From Ruminococcus sp. (lineage in GTDB: Bacteria; Bacillota; Clostridia; Oscillospirales; Ruminococcaceae), in NCBI GenBank assembly GCA_017542125.1, contig JAFXXU010000042.1, forward strand, positions 1 to 64,000: DNA of 64,000 bases. The letters are read 5' to 3'. The position numbers and the translations under genes were made by a program. Numbering within the stretch: position 1 is the stretch's first letter; each line of letters begins with the position of its first letter. This document shows, piece by piece, positions 62,392-64,000 of the stretch. The notes beneath the pieces were generated by a model that had not been told where the DNA came from, did not search any database, and saw nothing but the letters and a program-made list of their open reading frames with translations.

Positions 62392-62643
62392 TCACATCCG
62401 AACTGTGAAAGCCAAATCATTAGCTATTCTGTTGTGATGATACAGAGTCCAATGCGCCTTACCCTCAAAGCGAGAGTATGCAACAATATTATCCCCGATC
62501 TTTCCCCCACCTGAGAGCAAAAACGGCGCCACATATTCACCCTCCTGACCGCAGAGCACACTGCCTGCACTCTCCGAGATATGCTCCCGGAGCTCTCCTG
62601 ATACAGGAGCAAAAACAGCCCGCACCGTCCTGTTGCATGACAC
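62392..62643 (-). CDS. Possible small or truncated protein at the right end of the island
   Basis: An 83-codon frame with protein-like composition (ESAGSVLCGQEGEYVAPFLLSGGGKIGDNIVAYSRFEGKAHWTLYHHN) but no ribosome site at its ATG. A TTGACA box lies just upstream (62669-62664), inside a sequence shared with the tRNA promoter region (TTTGTCAAGCTAAAA at 62657 and 62935). It could be the remnant of a gene cut during insertion. No family is recognised. Confidence 0.3.
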   Translation of the reverse strand: MSCNRTVRAVFAPVSGELREHISESAGSVLCGQEGEYVAPFLLSGGGKIGDNIVAYSRFEGKAHWTLYHHNRIANDLAFTVRM

Positions 62644-62761
62644 ATCAGAAGCCCGCTTTTTGTCAAGCTAAAAACCTTTGCGGGATTTTTTGCGGGACTG
62701 CATTCAAAAAAAGGAGGACTGTCATGCTCAAAACAAGCCCCGTTCCCCGAGCAGTACAAAA

Positions 62762-62792
62762 CAAAAAACCCCCGCGTTTTCGGACGCGAGGG
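62762..62792 (-). terminator. Terminator downstream of the intact tRNA-Arg
   Basis: On the minus strand CCCTCGCGT/ACGCGGGGG followed by TTTTTTGTTTTG, 25 bases after the tRNA 3' end. It belongs to the island side and replaces the original terminator now at 21952-21987. Confidence 0.8.
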
Positions 62793-62816
62793 CATTCGGT
62801 GGTGCACCGCGTGCAC

Positions 62817-62862
62817 CTGGCGCGCTGCAAGGGACTCGAACCCCTGACCTACTGGTTCGTAG
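62817..62862 (-). repeat. Right attachment site within tRNA-Arg
   Basis: The 46 bases identical to 22014-22059. The crossover lies somewhere in this stretch, from the anticodon loop to the base after CCA. The tRNA stays functional because the island brings its own 3' half. Confidence 0.92.
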
Positions 62863-62894
62863 CCAGTCACTCTATCCAGCTGAGCTAGCAGCGC
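62818..62894 (-). tRNA. tRNA-Arg (anticodon ACG), intact, CCA encoded
   Basis: A 77-base cloverleaf on the minus strand: acceptor GCGCTGC/GCAGCGC, D arm AGCTCAGCTGGATAGAGT, anticodon stem ACTGG/CCAGT with loop CTACGAA (anticodon ACG), T arm AGGGG-TTCGAGT-CCCTT, discriminator G and encoded CCA. It has its own promoter and a terminator. Its 3' half is the integration target of the island. Confidence 0.95.
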
Positions 62895-62912
62895 ATTGTA
62901 TTCAGCCATATT

Positions 62913-62941
62913 ATTATAGCACGGTTTGTGCTCTTTGTCAA
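62913..62941 (-). promoter_or_regulatory. Promoter of tRNA-Arg
   Basis: On the minus strand TTGACA (62941-62936), 17 bases, TATAAT (62918-62913), ending 18 bases before the tRNA. Confidence 0.85.
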
Positions 62942-63061
62942 GCTAAAATGCCTGTTTTCATAATTTGTTCAAATATGGCTTCCCGGACGGCGCCAATGTG
63001 CCTGTACGGCTTCCCTGCCCTCCCGCAATGTGTCAGGAAGATGAAAACTCCGCGGTTTTCC

Positions 63062-63090
63062 TTGACAATCCTGCTGATTTGCGGTATAAT
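63062..63090 (+). promoter_or_regulatory. Promoter of the lipoprotein gene at 63142
   Basis: TTGACA, 17 bases, TATAAT: a consensus sigma-A promoter. Confidence 0.88.
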
Positions 63091-63141
63091 AATGCAGTCG
63101 GGAGAGCCCCGACTTGTAAAAGAGAACAGGAGACGATAGAT

Positions 63142-63864
63142 ATGAAAATAAAAACTATGACCCTGCTGCTGGCAGCCGCCGCTGTCCTGAGCCTGGCGGG
63201 CTGTGCCAACAGTGACAGTTCCTCCTCCGCGGAGACGACCACCACCACTACCACCGCAGCCTCTGCTGCACCTGCTCCCGCTCCCACCGACGGCAAGCCG
63301 GGCGGCAAGTACATCTTCTCCCAGGCGTTTGAGGGAGAGAAGGAGACCTTCCTGAGCGTGGATATCGACCCCACAAAGCTGTTTATCTCCTTTGAGGCCG
63401 GCGGCAAGGGCACCTACTCCAGTCCGGCGGGGACGACTCCCCTGACCTGGGATGACAAGAGCTTCACCGTTGAGGGCGGCGGCAAAAACGAGTTCACGCT
63501 GGAGGGCGACAAGCTCACGGTGAAGGATAACAATATGACGCTGATCTACATCCACGAGAGCAGCTATCAGCAGCCCGACGGCGTTCCCGAGGGCAAGTAC
63601 GCCTTCGTCAGCGCCCACAACGACGGCACGCCTCTCGATACCGGTACGGGCGTAACTGCTGAGAATACTTATCTGGAGTTCTACTCCGACGGCACGGGGA
63701 ACGCATCCTCGGCCTCAGGAAAGCAGGGCTTCACCTGGGAAAAGGGTCACATCCTCTACTCTGACGGTACTGATTCCACCTATATCCTCCGCGGAACGAC
63801 TATGACGGTATTTGATCTGCAATCCACCATCACCCTGGAGCTGGTTCCCGGCTCGGATGCATAA
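63142..63864 (+). CDS. Putative lipoprotein of unknown function
   Basis: A 240-residue exported lipoprotein with a signal peptide and the lipobox SLAGC (Cys about residue 20). A Thr/Ala/Pro linker (about 25-55) leads to two similar beta-rich halves, each opening with GKYIFSQAFEGE... or GKYAFVSAHNDG... and carrying YTW/FTWE-type motifs (LTWDDKSFTVEGG and FTWEKGHILYSDG). This points to an internal duplication of a lipocalin- or Cip-like fold. No catalytic motif is seen. The ATG at 63142 has AGGAGA 7 bases upstream and fits the promoter at 63062; the longer frame upstream crosses that promoter. Confidence 0.8.
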   Translation: MKIKTMTLLLAAAAVLSLAGCANSDSSSSAETTTTTTTAASAAPAPAPTDGKPGGKYIFSQAFEGEKETFLSVDIDPTKLFISFEAGGKGTYSSPAGTTPLTWDDKSFTVEGGGKNEFTLEGDKLTVKDNNMTLIYIHESSYQQPDGVPEGKYAFVSAHNDGTPLDTGTGVTAENTYLEFYSDGTGNASSASGKQGFTWEKGHILYSDGTDSTYILRGTTMTVFDLQSTITLELVPGSDA

Positions 63865-63880
63865 CAGAATAAGCAAACTG

Positions 63881-63912
63881 AGCCCCCCGCAGGCGAGATC
63901 CTGCGGGGGGCT
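63881..63912. terminator. Terminator between converging genes
   Basis: A perfect 13-bp stem AGCCCCCCGCAGG/CCTGCGGGGGGCT between the lipoprotein stop and the converging partial gene. The T content behind it is low. Confidence 0.7.
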
Positions 63913-63917
63913 TCTGT

Positions 63918-64000
63918 TCATTTCTCTTCGTAATGGGCGGATATGCTCTCGCCGTCGCATTTGACTATGACCGGCGCCGTCCTGGTCAGATAGGTCTCTG
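63918..64000 (-). CDS. 3' end of a gene running out of the window
   Basis: On the minus strand a frame open to the window edge encodes TYLTRTAPVIVKCDGESISAHYEEK-type residues and ends at TGA (63920-63918). Composition fits a real protein; the function cannot be told from 26 residues. Confidence 0.55.
   Translation of the reverse strand, partial: ETYLTRTAPVIVKCDGESISAHYEEK

Noticed and set aside
62424-62909. A 161-codon minus-strand ORF across the tRNA
   Set aside because: It reads through the intact tRNA-Arg and its terminator, so it cannot be a real gene.

Overview
The window looks like a chromosome segment of a gut or rumen Firmicute close to Ruminococcus (Oscillospiraceae). The grounds are strong AGGAGG ribosome sites, sigma-A promoters, a three-subunit transhydrogenase, a PDTG-type wall-sorting signal, a dockerin-like remnant and the general character of the proteins. 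This placement is an inference; no rRNA or marker gene is present.

Layout. 1-2489: partner-switching signalling pair (STAS protein and a membrane SpoIIE-type phosphatase fused to an RsbW-like ATPase domain). 2656-3522: AraC-type regulator with a degenerate receiver domain, behind a leader terminator. 3707-8197: NADP glutamate dehydrogenase, a 51-residue protein and the proton-translocating transhydrogenase pntAA-pntAB-pntB, a plausible NADPH supply and demand module. 8353-16663: secreted, wall-anchored papain-like protease, LytTR response regulator, divergent AgrC-like kinase and an FtsX-type ABC transporter. A shared operator (TGCAC-type direct repeats, 21 bp apart) lies upstream of the regulator and of the transporter. 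16767-17410: decayed dockerin and propeller genes. 17485-21711: TetR regulator with its operator, a membrane protein, a lipoprotein and a NERD nuclease-like protein.

22014-62862 is bounded by a 46-bp direct repeat of the 3' half of a tRNA-Arg(ACG) gene. The intact tRNA is at the right end and a fragment, still followed by its own terminator, at the left. I read this as an integrated genomic island of about 40.8 kb. It holds (a) a 22.7-kb one-strand surface-polysaccharide operon (45445 down to 22748: priming transferase, UDP-glucose dehydrogenases, UDP-glucuronate epimerase, glycosyl-, acyl- and pyruvyl-transferases, flippase, polymerase and a MenD-like TPP enzyme); (b) a helicase and a tyrosine recombinase; (c) an antitoxin/nucleotidyltransferase toxin-like pair; (d) a 53.7-60.5 kb inner mobile module with two more recombinases, two excisionase-like proteins and an HUH replication initiator. 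The inner module also has a candidate large structured RNA of about 500 nt, five copies of a 19-bp dyad, and a tandem array of roughly 340-bp repeats whose units each carry a perfect sigma-A promoter followed at once by an intrinsic terminator; and (e) a beta-helix lipoprotein.

The most unusual content is in 53.6-60.5 kb: the short promoter-terminator units, the shared dyad and the candidate RNA look like a small-RNA or attenuation-based control system of a mobile element. Several genes are visibly broken (VanZ at 25.5 kb, an unknown gene at 53.2 kb, the propeller gene at 17.0-17.4 kb). All homology statements come from motif recognition, not from searches.
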